NCBI RefSeq assembly: GCF_036855935.1
Contig: NZ_JASPFK010000001.1
Location: 2,110,501-2,174,500, forward strand
Direction of reading: 5' to 3'
Source: Sphingomonas sp. LR60
GTDB lineage: Bacteria; Pseudomonadota; Alphaproteobacteria; Sphingomonadales; Sphingomonadaceae
Length of the DNA stretch: 64,000 nt
The notes below the pieces were generated by a model. The model was not told the DNA's origin, did not search any database, and was given only the letters and a program-made list of their open reading frames with translations. Each line of letters opens with the position of its first letter. The first letter of the stretch is position 1. Below are positions 16,663-26,257 of this stretch, piece after piece. Made by a program: the position numbers and the translations under genes.

Positions 16663-19158
16663 TTAGTAGATGCCCCCCTGCCTCTGCAAGAAGTCGCTGT
16701 CACCGGCGGGTGTCCCGCTCGCGCTCGCGCTGGGCCGAGCGGACGGGGCGGCGGTCGGCGCGACGCGACGCGCGCGTCGTGCCTCGCTCTGCGGCTTGAA
16801 CGCCTCCCAGATCACCGCCTGCTTGGGATCGTTGTCGGTCGGGAAGGTCCCGAACACCGGTCGCCCGCTCGCGCGATCGATCCGGACCATCCGGATACCC
16901 GGCGGCGCGCGGAACGGGATCGCCGGCATCCCCGCATACGCCTTCTGCGCCCATTCCTTGAATACCGGCACCGCCACCGTCCCGCCTTGCGCATAGCCGC
17001 CCAGGCTGCGCGGGCTGTCGAAGCCCATGTAGAGCCCGGCGATCATCTGCGGCGTGCCGCCGATGAACCACACGTCGGTGGGGCCATTGTTGGTGCCGGT
17101 CTTGCCGAACATCGGGCGGTTCAGGTCGCGCAGCGCGGTCGCGGTGCCGCGCTGGATCACGCCCTCGGTGATGTGCACCATCTGATAGGCGCTCATCGCG
17201 TCCAGCACCTGCCGCCCACCGGTCGCGGGGCGCGGCATCGCGCGGCCGTTCCAGTCGCGCGCGTTGCACCCGTCACACGCGCGCCAGTTCTCGGGCCAGA
17301 TCACCTGCCCGTGCCGATCCTGCGCGACGTCGATCAACGACGGATCGTGCCAGCGACCCCAATTGGCAAGCACGCCATAAGCGTTGACCATCTTCGTGAC
17401 GGTCGTCTCGCCCGCGCCAAGCGCGTAGGAGAGATAGGGAGAATAATCGCCGACCCCCATCGCCTTGATCATCTTCACGACGCGGCCCATGCCGGTCTGC
17501 GCGGCGGTGCGCACCGTCATCAGGTTGCGCGACTGTTCGATGCCCCAGCGCATCGTGTGCGGCCCGGCGCCGCGTGAATTGCCGAAGTTGCGGAAGCATT
17601 TCTGCCCCAGCCGCGCACCCTGGTCGACGCAGAACGGCCCGTCGACGATGATCGACGCCGGGGTCATGCCGTTCTCCAGCGCCGCCGAATAGACGATCGG
17701 CTTGATCGTCGAGCCCGGCTGACGGAACGCCTGGGTCGCGCGATTGAAAGACTGGACGCTCGACTCGAACCCGCCCTGCATCGCGAGGATGCGCCCGGTC
17801 GCCGGCTCCTGCACGACGAACCCGCCCGAGATGCGCGGAACCGACCGCAGCGCGAACCGACCCGTTCCGCTCGGCGCCACCGCGATGATGTCGCCAGGCT
17901 TGATCGCGGCGAAGGCGGCCCCGCCCTGGTTGCGCACCGGCATCTGCGCCGCGTCGCGCGCCATCGTCCCGGTCGTGCCGTCCGCGAAGCCAAGCCGCCA
18001 CGCGTCGCCGTCACGCGCGATCGCGATCGCCGCGCGCCAGTTTTCGTGGTCGATCATGATGTTGCTGCCGATCAGCGGCCCCTGCCACGCCTCGCCCTCG
18101 ATATCGACATGCCGCAGCGGCCCCGACCAGCCGCGCCCGGCATCGAAGCGCAACAGCCCGTTGCGCAGCGCCTCGGCGGCATATTGCTGGATGGTCTTGT
18201 CGAGCGAGGTGCGCACCCACAGGCCCCCGGCGTAGACGCTGTGCGGCCCATCCTCGGATTGTTCACCGAACTTCGCGATCAGTTCGCGGCGCACTTCCTC
18301 GACGAAATAGCCGCCGACCCGCTCGAACTTCGGCGTGCGATGCGTGATCGCACCGATCGGCTCGGCAGCCGCCGCCTGCGCCTGCGCCGCTGTGACGAAG
18401 CCATTCTTGACCATCTCGCGCAGCACGTAATTGCGCCGCTCCAGCGCGCGATCGGTGTTGCGGAACGGGTCGTAGTTCGACGGTCCTTTCGGCAGGATCG
18501 CCAGATAGGCGAGCTGCCCGAGCGTCAACTCGCTCAGTTCCTTGTCGAAATAGGCATGGCTCGCCGCCTCGACGCCGTACGCGTTACGTCCGAGGAAGAT
18601 CTGGTTGAGGTACAGCTCGATGATCTGCGGCTTGGTCAGCGTCTCCTCGATCTTATACGCCAGCAACGCCTCGCGGATCTTGCGAGTCGGGGAATATTCG
18701 TTGCCGATCAGCAGGTTCTTCGCGACCTGCTGCGTGATCGTCGATCCGCCGCGCGCGCGCTGCCCGGTGCCGAACTTGCGCGCATAATCGAACACCGCGC
18801 CCGCCAGCCCGGGGAAGTCGACGCCGTGATGCTCGAAGAAGGTCTTGTCCTCGGCGGCGAGGAACGCCTTCACCAGCAACGGCGGATATTCGTTATAGGC
18901 CAGCTCGACGCGGCGTTCGCGGGCATAGGAATAGATCGGCGCACCGTCCGCGCCGCGCACGTTGGTCGGCAATGGCGGTTCGTACGCCTTCAGCTTGTCG
19001 ACCGACGGCAGGTCGCGCGCGAACACCAGCCAGAAGACGCCGAGCGCCACCACCAGCAGTCCCAGCAGATAGGTGCCCCAACGCACCCACCAGCGACGCC
19101 ACAGCGCGCGGGGAGAGATACGCCGAACGGGCACGGCAGCGGTCGGATCGGAAGCCAT
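16663..19158 (-). CDS. mrcA: Penicillin-binding protein 1A
   Basis: Bifunctional peptidoglycan glycosyltransferase and transpeptidase of the inner membrane. The 831-residue protein has one N-terminal membrane helix (TYLLGLLVVALGVFWLVFA). The GT51 domain shows EDKTFFEHHGVDF, GGSTITQQVAKN and ELYLNQIFLGRNAYG. The transpeptidase has its active Ser in GSTIKP, SRN in EQSRNLM and KTGTNNG. The ATG at 19158 is preferred over an in-frame TTG at 19191. It lies upstream of prfB and downstream of the cell-wall amidase, a grouping that fits a cell-wall role. Confidence 0.94.
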   Translation of the reverse strand: MASDPTAAVPVRRISPRALWRRWWVRWGTYLLGLLVVALGVFWLVFARDLPSVDKLKAYEPPLPTNVRGADGAPIYSYARERRVELAYNEYPPLLVKAFLAAEDKTFFEHHGVDFPGLAGAVFDYARKFGTGQRARGGSTITQQVAKNLLIGNEYSPTRKIREALLAYKIEETLTKPQIIELYLNQIFLGRNAYGVEAASHAYFDKELSELTLGQLAYLAILPKGPSNYDPFRNTDRALERRNYVLREMVKNGFVTAAQAQAAAAEPIGAITHRTPKFERVGGYFVEEVRRELIAKFGEQSEDGPHSVYAGGLWVRTSLDKTIQQYAAEALRNGLLRFDAGRGWSGPLRHVDIEGEAWQGPLIGSNIMIDHENWRAAIAIARDGDAWRLGFADGTTGTMARDAAQMPVRNQGGAAFAAIKPGDIIAVAPSGTGRFALRSVPRISGGFVVQEPATGRILAMQGGFESSVQSFNRATQAFRQPGSTIKPIVYSAALENGMTPASIIVDGPFCVDQGARLGQKCFRNFGNSRGAGPHTMRWGIEQSRNLMTVRTAAQTGMGRVVKMIKAMGVGDYSPYLSYALGAGETTVTKMVNAYGVLANWGRWHDPSLIDVAQDRHGQVIWPENWRACDGCNARDWNGRAMPRPATGGRQVLDAMSAYQMVHITEGVIQRGTATALRDLNRPMFGKTGTNNGPTDVWFIGGTPQMIAGLYMGFDSPRSLGGYAQGGTVAVPVFKEWAQKAYAGMPAIPFRAPPGIRMVRIDRASGRPVFGTFPTDNDPKQAVIWEAFKPQSEARRARRVAPTAAPSARPSASASGTPAGDSDFLQRQGGIY

Positions 19159-19203
19159 GTCGGTTTCGGCGTTTACGGTCTCGCCCGCCAAACGGCAACT
19201 CGC

Positions 19204-19524
19204 TCAGGCAGGGGCGAACAGTTTCGTGCCGACGACCCCGACGATGATCAGCGCGATGAACCCGATCTGCGCGGGCGCGAGCTTCTCGCCGAACAGGAAC
19301 ACGCCGAAGATCGTGACGCCGACCGCACCCAGCCCGGTCCACACGGCATAGGCGGTTCCCGCGGGCAACCCGCGCATCGCCATCGCCAGCAACCCCATGT
19401 TGACGAAGCTGAGCGTGATCGGGACGATCGACGCCAGCCACGATCCTTGCGTAGCGACCCATTTCAGGCTGAGCGCCCAGACGATTTCGGTGACCACGGC
19501 AACGCCGAGGATGAGCCACGCCAT
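19204..19524 (-). CDS. sugE: SMR family efflux transporter SugE (Gdx-type)
   Basis: A 106-residue four-helix small multidrug resistance protein. The essential Glu lies in the first helix (VVTEIVWALSLKW), followed by GTAYAVWTGLGAVG and a terminal helix IALIIVGVVGTKL. The SugE/Gdx branch exports guanidinium and some quaternary ammonium cations by proton exchange. AAGGAG precedes the ATG. It sits, together with a repeat element, between the amidase and PBP1A genes. The leader has two ACGG motifs but no convincing guanidine riboswitch. Confidence 0.88.
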   Translation of the reverse strand: MAWLILGVAVVTEIVWALSLKWVATQGSWLASIVPITLSFVNMGLLAMAMRGLPAGTAYAVWTGLGAVGVTIFGVFLFGEKLAPAQIGFIALIIVGVVGTKLFAPA

Positions 19525-19647
19525 GGCGAGGATCTCCTTGATTGCGGGCTCGTATGGAAAAGCGCAGCGGCCGGAAACCCGTAAGAGGCGTGCGCGGCGG
19601 CCCCGTTAGGCGCCGGAGGCGCGCAAGTCCAGTCCCGCCATTCCCAT

Positions 19648-19768
19648 CCCGTTCGCTTCGAGCAGGGTTCGAGCGAAGCCGAGAACCCGCCCGTCGAGAA
19701 GGTGCTTGGGGCAACCACCTCTCGACACGCCGTCTCGACTGCGCTCGACGGCTGCTCGAGGCGAGCGG
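19648..19768. repeat. Intergenic repeat, family 4 (copy a)
   Basis: A 120-base imperfect inverted repeat with CCCGTTCGCTTCGAGCAG at the left and GACGGCTGCTCGAGGCGAGC at the right, and inner TCGAGAAG and CTCTCGACA elements. A second copy is at 37206-37329. It fills the gap between sugE and the amidase. Confidence 0.8.
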
Positions 19769-19775
19769 TGTCTTC

Positions 19776-20675
19776 CTACCGCTCCGCCATATGCCGCGCG
19801 AAATACACGTCCACCGCGCGCCGAACGCTCTCGGCGATCTTCTCGCGCCCCTCCTTGCTGTCGAGGAACGCCGCGTCAGACGCGGTCGAGATATATCCCG
19901 TCTCGAACAGGATCGACGGCATGTCCGGCGCCTTGAGCACCATCAGCGAGGCGGTGCGGTGGAAGTTGCTCTTGATCGGGATCAGCGGCCGCGCCTCGCG
20001 CCCCAGCAGCCGCGCGAACCCGGCCGAGGCGTTCATCGTCTCGCGCTGGGTCAGGTCGATCAGGATCGACGACACGTCCGGGTCGCGATCGAGCGTCACC
20101 CCCGCAATCACATCGGCACGGTTCTCGCGCGCCGCCAGCCGCGCCGCCTCGCGATCCGATGCGACGTCCGACAGCGTATAAGCCGTGGCGCCCGTCGGCG
20201 TACCGGTGCCGACGCTGTCGCAATGGACCGAGATGAACAGGTCCGCCTTCAGCCGCCGCGCGATCCCGAACCGCTCGCGCAATATGATGAAGCGATCGTC
20301 GTCCCGAGTCAGCGCCACGCGCACCCGCCCGCTCTCGACCAGCGCGTCGCGGATCGCCCGCGCGATCTTCAGCGTCACGTCCTTCTCGCGCAGCCCGACC
20401 GCCGGATTGACCGCGCCGGGATCATTGCCGCCATGCCCGGCGTCGATCACCACCAGCGGACGCCCCGCCGCGCCGGCGACGCGCGGCAGCCGCACCCCGC
20501 GTGCGGGTGGCGGCACCCGCACCGTCACCGTGCGAGGCGTGGCGTCGTGGTGGGACTTCCACGGCAGGAAATCGAGCTGCGGCAACGGATCGCCGCCCGC
20601 CGCCGGCGCGGCAAGCGCCAGCAGCGCCGCCGCGATCATCGCTCCCGCCGTGCCTTCCCCCGCCGTTCCCGCCAT
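19776..20675 (-). CDS. amiC: N-acetylmuramoyl-L-alanine amidase
   Basis: Periplasmic zinc amidase that cuts the stem peptide from MurNAc, usually at division. The 299-residue product has a signal peptide (about residues 1-28) and an Amidase_3 domain. That domain has the zinc His in VVIDAGHGGNDPGAVN, the zinc Glu in REKDVTLKIA, SVHCDS, and the catalytic Glu in ILFETGYIS. No full AMIN domain is present, so septal targeting would need another signal. The ATG at 20675 follows AAAAGGGG and starts a clean signal peptide. It is divergent from RNase E across 437 bases. Confidence 0.9.
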   Translation of the reverse strand: MAGTAGEGTAGAMIAAALLALAAPAAGGDPLPQLDFLPWKSHHDATPRTVTVRVPPPARGVRLPRVAGAAGRPLVVIDAGHGGNDPGAVNPAVGLREKDVTLKIARAIRDALVESGRVRVALTRDDDRFIILRERFGIARRLKADLFISVHCDSVGTGTPTGATAYTLSDVASDREAARLAARENRADVIAGVTLDRDPDVSSILIDLTQRETMNASAGFARLLGREARPLIPIKSNFHRTASLMVLKAPDMPSILFETGYISTASDAAFLDSKEGREKIAESVRRAVDVYFARHMAER

Positions 20676-20737
20676 GGCCCCTTTTCCGCTACGCTGCACC
20701 CTCGCGATCGGGATAGACCGCCGATCTTCCCGCATGA

Positions 20738-20787
20738 TTAACGTCTTCAATTCATAAAAACGAGCCGGTTGAAGCGAAGACGTTGCG
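20738..20787. other. Imperfect inverted repeat in the amidase-RNase E divergent region
   Basis: AACGTCTTCAA is matched by TTGAAG-CGA-AGACGTT, a stem with one bulge around an AT-rich centre. It lies where the divergent promoters of the amidase and rne should be. The rest of the 437-base gap is a GC-rich leader of about 330 bases before the RNase E ATG, with no gene that I can support. Long rne leaders are known to mediate autoregulation in other bacteria. Confidence 0.35.
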
Positions 20788-21112
20788 ATGCTACGTGTCG
20801 CGATGACCGGAAATGTTGCGCGAAGGTCGCGCGACGCAGCTTCCGGTGCCACCCCCGCCCGGCGACGTGCCGGCCCCGGGGTCATCAGGTTGACGCTCGC
20901 AATGCCGCATTCCGCCCGATCGCTGTTCCGCCCGGCCCATGCCGGCGGCGGTACGATCGCGGACGGCCTTTCCCGCTCGATGGAGTGGGCGGCAAAGCGA
21001 ACCGCAGCAGACATCATCATCATCCGCGCGGCAGACCCCATCGGGCGGTCGGCCGCGCCTTATCGTCGCGCCCCCTCCCCTTCGGCGGAGGGCGGCGCGT
21101 GGAGAGTTTTCA

Positions 21113-23794
21113 ATGACCACGCGTATGCTGATCGACGCACGCCACCGGGAAGAAACCCGCGTGGCGGTCGTCAAGGGTAACCGGATCGAGGAATTCGATT
21201 TCGAGAGTGCCGAGCGCAAGCAGCTCAAGGGTAACATCTATCTCGCCAAGGTGACGCGCGTCGAGCCGTCGTTGCAGGCGGCGTTCGTCGATTACGGCGG
21301 CAATCGCCACGGCTTCCTGGCGTTCAGCGAGATCCACCCGGATTATTATCAGATCCCCAAGGAGGATCGCGAGGCGCTGCTGCGCGAGGAGGCCGAGCAC
21401 GCCGCCGAGGAAGCCGCGTTGCGCGCCGAGCAGGATGCGCTCGACGACGGTGATTTCGCCGACGATGCCGAAGGCGACGATCACGACGACGCCGATCACG
21501 ATCATGACCACGATCACGACGCGGAAGAGGGCGACGCCCCCGCCCCGCGCCGTCGCGGCCGGTCGGGCACCAACGACGACCAGGTCGAGGCGCTGCGTCA
21601 GCGTCGCATGAATCTGCGCCGCCGCTACAAGATTCAGGACGTCATCCATCGCCGCCAGGTGCTGCTGGTGCAGGTCGTCAAGGAAGAGCGCGGCAACAAG
21701 GGCGCGGCGCTGACCACGTACCTGTCGCTCGCCGGCCGTTATTGCGTGCTGATGCCCAACACGTCGCATGGCGGCGGGATCAGCCGGAAGATCAGCAATG
21801 CCGCCGATCGCAAGCGTCTCAAGACGATCATGGCCGATCTGCAATTGCCGTCGTCGATGGGCTGCATCGTCCGCACCGCCGGGCTTCAGCGCACCAAGAC
21901 CGAGATCAAGCGCGACTTCGACTATCTCGCCCGCCTGTGGGACGAGATCCGCGAAAAGACGCTGACGTCGAGCGCGCCCGCGCTCGTGTACGGCGACAGC
22001 GACCTGATGAAGCGCGCGATCCGCGACATCTACAACAAGGACATCGACGAGGTCATTGTCGAGGGTGACGACGGCTATCGTCAGGCGCGCGAATTCATGC
22101 GGCTGCTGATGCCGACGCACGCCAAGAAGGTGAAGCATTACAGCGACCCGGTGCCGCTCTATCAGCGCGCAGGCGTCGAGGATCAGCTCGCCGCGATGTA
22201 CCACCCGGTCGTCCAGCTCAAGTCGGGTGGCTATCTGGTCATCAACCCGACCGAGGCTTTGGTGTCGATCGACATCAACTCCGGGCGTTCGACCCGCGAG
22301 CACAATATCGAGCAGACCGCCACCGCGACCAACCTCGAAGCGGCGCAGGAAATCGCGCGCCAGCTCCGCCTGCGCGACATGGCGGGCCTGATCGTCATCG
22401 ACTTCATCGACATGGATAACGGATCGAACGTCCGTAAGGTCGAGAAGGCGATGAAGGAGGCGCTCAAGAACGATCGCGCCCGCATCCAGGTCGGCCGCAT
22501 CTCCGGCTTCGGCCTGATGGAAATGAGCCGTCAGCGGCTGCGCACCGGCGTGCTCGAAGCCTCGACGCGCCCCTGCCCGCATTGCGAAGGCACCGGCTTC
22601 GTCCGCACCGCCTCGTCGTCGGGCCTGTCGGCGCTGCGGCTGATCGAGGACGAAGCGGCGCGCGGGCGCGGCTCGATCCTGACGCTGCGGTGCAGCCAGG
22701 AAGCCGCCTTCTACGTGCTCAACCGCAAGCGCTCCGACATCGCCGAGATCGAGGATCGCTACGGCGTCACCGTCGAGATCATCCCCGATGGCGAGGAAGA
22801 AGGCGCGCGCATGTCGGTAGAGGCCAGCGGACCGCCGCCCGCACATCCGCCGAAGTTCGATCGTCCGATCGTCGAGGAGCCCGAAGACGATCTGGTCGAG
22901 GACGAGATTGACGAGGAGGAAGAGGCCGAGGACGAAGACACCGTCGAGCAGGTCGCCGCGCCCGAGGGCGAAGGCGGACGTGGTGGGCGGCGTCGCCGTC
23001 GTCGTCGCGGGCGCCGCGGTCGCGATCGTGTCGAGGGTGATGAGCGCAGCGACGAAGAGGCCGACGAGGTCGAGGCTGCCGAGCCGACTGAAGTCGACGC
23101 CGACGCCGACGCCGACGCCGAGCCGGACGCTACGGTCGACGCCGAAGCGAGCGACGAAGCCGAGCGTGAGGGCGGCCGTCGCCGTCGCCGCGGGCGTCGC
23201 GGTCGCCGTCGTGACGGTGAGCGTGGTGGCGATCAGGCCGTCGAAACGACTGCCGAGCCCGAAGCCGAGGCCGAGATCGCCGCAGCTCCGGCGATCGAGC
23301 CCGAGCCGGTCGTCGCCGAGGAAGAGCCCGTCGCCGAGGAGCCGGCCGCGCCGAAGACGCGCCGCCGTCCGCGCGCCCGCGTCGCTGCCGAGCCGACCCC
23401 GGCCCCGACCGCGCGCCGTGGCCGCAAGCCCGCCGCTGCCCCTGCACCCGCCCCGGCGCCGGAGCCGGCGCCTGTCGCAGCCGAGCAGCCGGTCGCCGAG
23501 GACGCTCCTGCCAAGCCGAAGCGTACGCGCCGCAAGAAGGTCGCCGAGCCGGTGGTCGAGGCGGGTGACGCCGGTCCGGTCAACGACGGCCTGCCCGCGC
23601 CCGAGCCGGTCGCCGAGGAAGCCCCGGCCAAGCCGAAGCGCACGCGTCGCAAGAAGGTCGTCGACGAAGCGGCACCGGAGCCGGCGGCGACCGAGGCATC
23701 GGCCCCTGCCGAAGAGCCCGGCACCGAGGAACCGTCGGCCGACGCGACCGCGCAGCCCCGCCGCGGTTGGTGGCAGCGCACCTTCGGCGCGTGA
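21113..23794 (+). CDS. rne: Ribonuclease E
   Basis: Essential endoribonuclease that starts mRNA decay and matures rRNA and tRNA. The 893-residue protein starts MTTRMLIDARH after GTGGAGAG. The S1 domain is split by an insert at about residues 95-150 that contains a His/Asp-rich run (DHDHDHDHD). The catalytic Asp residues are in VSIDINSGRST (about 387) and VIDFIDMDN (430). The Zn-link CPHCEGTG is at about 487. From about residue 560 the protein is a low-complexity arm of Asp/Glu and Arg blocks with repeated KPKRTRRKKV, the usual scaffold for degradosome partners and RNA. An in-frame ATG at 20939 is rejected because it adds a non-family N-terminus. Confidence 0.94.
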   Translation: MTTRMLIDARHREETRVAVVKGNRIEEFDFESAERKQLKGNIYLAKVTRVEPSLQAAFVDYGGNRHGFLAFSEIHPDYYQIPKEDREALLREEAEHAAEEAALRAEQDALDDGDFADDAEGDDHDDADHDHDHDHDAEEGDAPAPRRRGRSGTNDDQVEALRQRRMNLRRRYKIQDVIHRRQVLLVQVVKEERGNKGAALTTYLSLAGRYCVLMPNTSHGGGISRKISNAADRKRLKTIMADLQLPSSMGCIVRTAGLQRTKTEIKRDFDYLARLWDEIREKTLTSSAPALVYGDSDLMKRAIRDIYNKDIDEVIVEGDDGYRQAREFMRLLMPTHAKKVKHYSDPVPLYQRAGVEDQLAAMYHPVVQLKSGGYLVINPTEALVSIDINSGRSTREHNIEQTATATNLEAAQEIARQLRLRDMAGLIVIDFIDMDNGSNVRKVEKAMKEALKNDRARIQVGRISGFGLMEMSRQRLRTGVLEASTRPCPHCEGTGFVRTASSSGLSALRLIEDEAARGRGSILTLRCSQEAAFYVLNRKRSDIAEIEDRYGVTVEIIPDGEEEGARMSVEASGPPPAHPPKFDRPIVEEPEDDLVEDEIDEEEEAEDEDTVEQVAAPEGEGGRGGRRRRRRRGRRGRDRVEGDERSDEEADEVEAAEPTEVDADADADAEPDATVDAEASDEAEREGGRRRRRGRRGRRRDGERGGDQAVETTAEPEAEAEIAAAPAIEPEPVVAEEEPVAEEPAAPKTRRRPRARVAAEPTPAPTARRGRKPAAAPAPAPAPEPAPVAAEQPVAEDAPAKPKRTRRKKVAEPVVEAGDAGPVNDGLPAPEPVAEEAPAKPKRTRRKKVVDEAAPEPAATEASAPAEEPGTEEPSADATAQPRRGWWQRTFGA

Positions 23795-23798
23795 TCCG

Positions 23799-23864
23799 AT
23801 CGGCCGGGCTTCAGCGGCGGTTCACTCGAATCGCCGCAAAGCCCGGCCGATGATCTCTGCTTTT
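23799..23864 (+). terminator. Probable terminator after rne
   Basis: ATCGGCCGGGCTT pairs with AAGCCCGGCCGAT, with an inner GCGGCG/CGCCGC stem, followed shortly by CTGCTTTTA. It begins 5 bases after the rne stop. Confidence 0.65.
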
Positions 23865-23909
23865 ACCCCAGTCGGGTCGATCGGCAGACGCCCCTCACCT
23901 GTTTTCTTC

Positions 23910-23978
23910 CGTCATCCCGGACTTGATCCGGGATCCCGCTTCTTACCGCGGGCGCGCAAAGTGGGGCCGCCGATCAAG
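23910..23978. repeat. Intergenic inverted repeat, family 3 (copy a)
   Basis: Begins CGTCATCCCGGACTTGATCC and shares GGGATCCCGCTTCTT with copies at 27981, 50556 and 60797. The right arm is degenerate here (GCCGATCAAG). Confidence 0.75.
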
Positions 23979-24064
23979 TCTCGGGCGACGGACAAGGTGA
24001 ACGTTCCGGTGAAATGCACCGATGCTCCTTCCGGCTCCTGCCGTCATGCCCTAAGACCCACCGC

Positions 24065-25414
24065 ATGCGCCGCCTGATCGCCGCCGTCGCCACCGCCGTC
24101 CTGCTCCTCGCGCAACCCGCGCAGGCGCAGTCGCTGCTGCGCGATGCCGAAACCGAGGCGCTGCTCAAGGACATGTCCGCCCCGCTCGTCACCGCGGCGG
24201 GCCTGCGCCCGGCCGACGTGTCGTTCGCGCTGGTCAACGACGATTCGATCAACGCCTTCGTCGCCGGCGGGCAGACCGTCTACATCCACACCGGGCTGCT
24301 CCAGCAGGCCGACAGCGCCAATCAGGTGCAGGGCGTCATCGCCCACGAACTCGGCCACATTGCCGACGGCCATGTCATCACCGGCGCACAGGCGCAGAAG
24401 CCCGCAATGGGCGTCTACCTGCTCTCGATGGTGCTCGGGCTCGCCGCGATGGCGGCGGGCGGTGGCGAGGCGGGCGCGGGCATCCTCGCCGCCGGTCAGC
24501 AGGTCGCAATGGGCAAGGTCCTCGCCTTCAGCCGCGTGCAGGAAGCGACCGCCGACGCCTCGGCGGTCCGCTACCTCGACACCGCCGGGATCACCGGCAA
24601 GGGGATGCTCGAGTTCTTCAAGAAGCTGCAACAGCAGGAATATCGCTACGGCACGAAGAACATCGACCCGTTCATGCAGTCGCACCCGCTGTCGGGCACG
24701 CGCGTCCAGACGCTGACCGCCGATGTGCAGGCGTCGAAGGCATGGAGCAAGCCGGCCAACAGCGCCTTGCAGGAGCGTTTCCTGCGCGTGCGCGCCAAGC
24801 TCGACGGCTATCTGATGCCGCCCCCGCAGGCGCTCCAGAAATATCCCGACAGCGACCAGACGGTCTATGCGCATTACGCCCGCGCCTATGCGTATCACCG
24901 CGCCGGCTATCCCGAAAAGGCGGATGCCGAGGCCGAGGCGCTGGTCGCCAAGGAACCCAACGATCCCTATTTCCAGGAGATCATGGGGCAGATCCTGCTG
25001 GAGGCCGGCAAGCCGAAGCTCGCGCTCGCCCCGCTCAAGCGCGCCACCGAGGGCTCGCGCGCCAATCCGCTGATCGCCACCACCTACGGCCACGCGCTGA
25101 TCGCGACCGAGGACGCCACCAATTATGACGAGGCGAAGCGCGTGCTGCGCACCGCCGTGGCGCGTGACGATGAAAACCCCTTCGCGTGGTTCCAGCTCGG
25201 CACGGTCTACGAATTGACTGGCGATGAGGCGCGCGCCGCGCTGGCGAGTGCCGAACGCGCGAGCATGATGGGCGACGATCGCACCGCGGTCGACCGCGCC
25301 CGCTATGCGATGGCGGGCATCCCCAAGAACACCCCCGACTGGATCCGCGCGCAGGACATTGCGATGACCGCGCAGAATGCCGTCGACAAGACCGGAAAGA
25401 AGCGCCGACGTTGA
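24065..25414 (+). CDS. M48 family metalloprotease with TPR region (BepA-like)
   Basis: Periplasmic zinc protease probably involved in outer-membrane quality control. The 449-residue protein starts with a signal peptide (MRRLIAAVATAVLLLAQPA, cut near QAQ). The peptidase domain has the HELGH zinc motif in VIAHELGHIADGH and the third ligand region VQEATADASAVRYLD. A TPR-like helical half covers about 230-430 (YAHYARAYAYHRAGYPEKAD). This arrangement matches BepA/YfgC. An upstream in-frame ATG at 24014 is rejected because the signal peptide starts at 24065. Its TGA overlaps the possible TTG start of the next gene. Confidence 0.9.
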   Translation: MRRLIAAVATAVLLLAQPAQAQSLLRDAETEALLKDMSAPLVTAAGLRPADVSFALVNDDSINAFVAGGQTVYIHTGLLQQADSANQVQGVIAHELGHIADGHVITGAQAQKPAMGVYLLSMVLGLAAMAAGGGEAGAGILAAGQQVAMGKVLAFSRVQEATADASAVRYLDTAGITGKGMLEFFKKLQQQEYRYGTKNIDPFMQSHPLSGTRVQTLTADVQASKAWSKPANSALQERFLRVRAKLDGYLMPPPQALQKYPDSDQTVYAHYARAYAYHRAGYPEKADAEAEALVAKEPNDPYFQEIMGQILLEAGKPKLALAPLKRATEGSRANPLIATTYGHALIATEDATNYDEAKRVLRTAVARDDENPFAWFQLGTVYELTGDEARAALASAERASMMGDDRTAVDRARYAMAGIPKNTPDWIRAQDIAMTAQNAVDKTGKKRRR

Positions 25415-26121
25415 ACAGGTTGATGGTGTTGGCGCTGGTCGCGATCGGGCTGTTGTTCGGTGCCGGCGGGATGTGGCTCGCGGACCGCGCGGCACCGGTC
25501 GGTGCGGCGGACGAGGCGCGGATCGGTCGCGTCGTGCGCGAATATGTCCTGGCGCATCCCGAACTGATTCCGGAGGCGATCGAACGTCTGCAACAGCGCG
25601 ACGCGACCCGCGCGATCGCTGCTAATCGCGGCGCGATCGAGACCCCGTACGGCAACGCCTGGATCGGTAATCCGAACGCCGATGTCACCCTGGTGGAATT
25701 CTACGACTATAATTGCGGCTTTTGCCGCGCCAGCCTGCCCACGATCGAGAAGCTGGTCGCCGCAAACAAGAATTTGCGCGTCGTTTTCAAGGAACTGCCG
25801 GTCCTCGCAGAGAGCAGCCGCACCGCCGCCCGCGCTTCGCTCGCCGCCGCATCACAAGGCAAATTCAAGGACTTCCACGACGCGCTCTACGCCGCCGGCC
25901 CGGTCAGCGACGCCACGATCGCGCAGGCCGCGCGCGCCAGCGGGGTCAACCTCGCGAACATGCCCGCCGACGCCGACGAAACGCTGCGCACCAACCTCGA
26001 ACTCGCGCAAAAGCTTGGCATAAACGGCACACCGGCGTGGGTGGTCGGTGATCAGCTACTCAGCGGCGCCCTCCCGCTCGACCGCTTGCAGGACGCCGTG
26101 GCAAAAGCGCGCGCGTCCTAG
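25411..26121 (+). CDS. DsbA family protein with ScsC-like N-terminal domain
   Basis: Exported thioredoxin-fold oxidoreductase. An N-terminal signal anchor ([20 protein letters not shown]) precedes a helical segment like the ScsC N-terminal domain ([20 protein letters not shown]), which mediates oligomerisation in that family. The thioredoxin fold has the redox motif NCGFCR (CGFC, about residue 102) and a cis-Pro in NGTPAW. It is translationally coupled to the M48 protease. The start is uncertain: a TTG overlapping the upstream stop, or ATG at 25423. The pairing suggests envelope protein folding and clearance. Confidence 0.87.
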   Translation: MNRLMVLALVAIGLLFGAGGMWLADRAAPVGAADEARIGRVVREYVLAHPELIPEAIERLQQRDATRAIAANRGAIETPYGNAWIGNPNADVTLVEFYDYNCGFCRASLPTIEKLVAANKNLRVVFKELPVLAESSRTAARASLAAASQGKFKDFHDALYAAGPVSDATIAQAARASGVNLANMPADADETLRTNLELAQKLGINGTPAWVVGDQLLSGALPLDRLQDAVAKARAS

Positions 26122-26257
26122 CCCCAACACGGACCCGCAATCCCAGCATCTCCACCATAGACTTCGCGCCCGAACATCACCATCTGCACGCCACCGATCC
26201 GGGTCGGACACGATGACGATCACGCCGAGCATCGATCGGCAGCAGCAAGGGGGCCGA

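Noticed and set aside
19525..19660. Guanidine-II (mini-ykkC) riboswitch upstream of sugE
   Set aside because: The leader contains two ACGG motifs about 20 bases apart, which is suggestive, but the bases flanking them do not form the closed GC stems that the class requires.
20939..21113. Earlier in-frame start for rne at 20939
   Set aside because: It would add 58 residues unlike any RNase E. The ATG at 21113 has a GGAGAG site and gives the standard N-terminus.
21110..22846. 578-codon antisense open frame over rne
   Set aside because: It lies wholly opposite a strongly supported RNase E gene and has a composition typical of high-GC antisense frames, with no recognisable domain.
21113..23794. 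Low-complexity 3' half of rne as a foreign insertion
   Set aside because: Acidic and arginine-rich arms are normal for RNase E scaffolds and the frame and codon use are continuous.
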